From: Ulvibacter litoralis | GTDB taxonomy: Bacteria > Bacteroidota > Bacteroidia > Flavobacteriales > Flavobacteriaceae | Assembly: GCF_900102055.1 (NCBI RefSeq) | Contig: NZ_FNBA01000002.1 | Coordinates: 806,001 to 870,000, forward strand | Direction: 5' to 3' | DNA length: 64,000 bases | Position numbers and translations under genes: made by a program | In this document: positions 63,855-64,000 of the stretch, in pieces | How positions within the stretch are numbered: position 1 is the stretch's first letter | Layout: every line of letters begins with the position of its first letter | Notes under the pieces: model-generated | The model's database searches: none | What the model was told of the DNA's origin: nothing | Seen by the model: the letters and a program-made list of their open reading frames with translations, nothing else

Positions 63855-64000
63855 TGGCGGGTTTGCGCTACAGTTTCAGAAAAGAAAAGGCTAGATACTT
63901 AAAAAGCCAACATTTAGTACGCTATTCATGCTTTTAAATGCGCAATCGGGCTATTCGCTACAAGTCCTCGCAGCAAAGCACACTTTACTGCTGTGGGCTT
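63855..64000 (-). repeat. structured interspersed repeat, copy 2 (cut by the window end)
   Basis: The last 145 bases hold the inverted core TCGGGCTATTCGCTA (63946-63960), identical over 15 bases to the core at 15896-15910, flanked by a poly-A/T region and the arms of the same kind of element. A degenerate copy, GCGGGTTTGCGCTACAG, lies at about 63857-63873. The left part of the element is beyond the window, so its outer stem cannot be checked. Confidence 0.55.

Overview
The window reads as a chromosome segment of a marine-type member of the Flavobacteriaceae (Bacteroidota). The DNA is AT-rich. Promoters carry the Bacteroidota -7 box TAnnTTTG. Shine-Dalgarno sequences are mostly absent. Genes typical of the group are present: PorQ and a protein with a type IX secretion (T9SS) sorting tail, many lipoproteins with an acidic or Lys-Asp/Glu stretch after the lipid cysteine (the flavobacterial surface-export signal), DUF3822, DUF6452/DUF6048, head-GIN proteins and a 6S RNA between zapA and rny. 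I saw no rRNA, tRNA, CRISPR array, insertion sequence or prophage. Most of the window is ordinary core genome; the accessory parts are lipoprotein arrays.

Layout. 1-7.3 kb: a partial RecD-like helicase, a membrane-anchored unknown, DUF3822-rsmD-unknown, RNase P RNA (rnpB) on the minus strand, dnaX split by a 9-A tract, miaE and an RluA-type pseudouridine synthase. 7.4-8.3 kb: a sterol-desaturase-type hydroxylase. 8.3-15.4 kb: a long minus-strand run, pyrR-pyrB-small STAS-like protein-rnz-pdxH-SixA phosphatase-ppk1-ppx, joining pyrimidine synthesis to polyphosphate metabolism. 15.4-16.0 kb: a gene-free stretch with repeats. 16.0-17.9 kb: rpsA. 18-20.2 kb: three small stand-alone genes.

20.3-24.5 kb: four tandem paralogous lipoproteins (A-D), with two more paralogues (E, F) at 54.9-57.0 kb. 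This family is the most distinctive accessory content. All six have a similar amino-terminal module, an F-x-GT(W/F)-type junction (loosest in F), and a more variable carboxy-terminal module with a cysteine pair. Genes A-C share near-identical DNA blocks and an identical terminator, which suggests recent duplication with recombination. I do not recognise a function.

24.6-28.9 kb: cmk, porQ, lon. 29.3-32.3 kb: an ECF sigma / membrane anti-sigma-like / two repeat-protein operon. 32.4-39.5 kb: a triple-domain lipoprotein, an MFS carrier, an M48 lipoprotein protease, a lipoprotein MsrB, lpd and aroQ. 39.6-45.5 kb: two outer-membrane barrels, xerD, an aldo/keto reductase, rny, 6S RNA, zapA and a coiled-coil partner. 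45.7-54.6 kb: an M23 peptidase, a TonB-dependent receptor, a cysteine desulfurase, a TSP3-like lipoprotein, a Smr protein and a T9SS cargo protein. 57.2-63.8 kb: rocD, rlmD, DUF6452-DUF6048, a THUMP-type methyltransferase, another methyltransferase and a ZIP transporter. The window ends in a second copy of the interspersed repeat seen at 15.8 kb.

Signals not explained by gene content: a -1 frameshift signal in dnaX at A9; the octamer CTTCGGAA/TTCCGAAG, counted by eye about 30 times where base composition predicts about one or two, in several codon phases and also between genes; a protein gene whose 3' end runs into rnpB; and promoters placed so close to ATG that the mRNAs should be leaderless.
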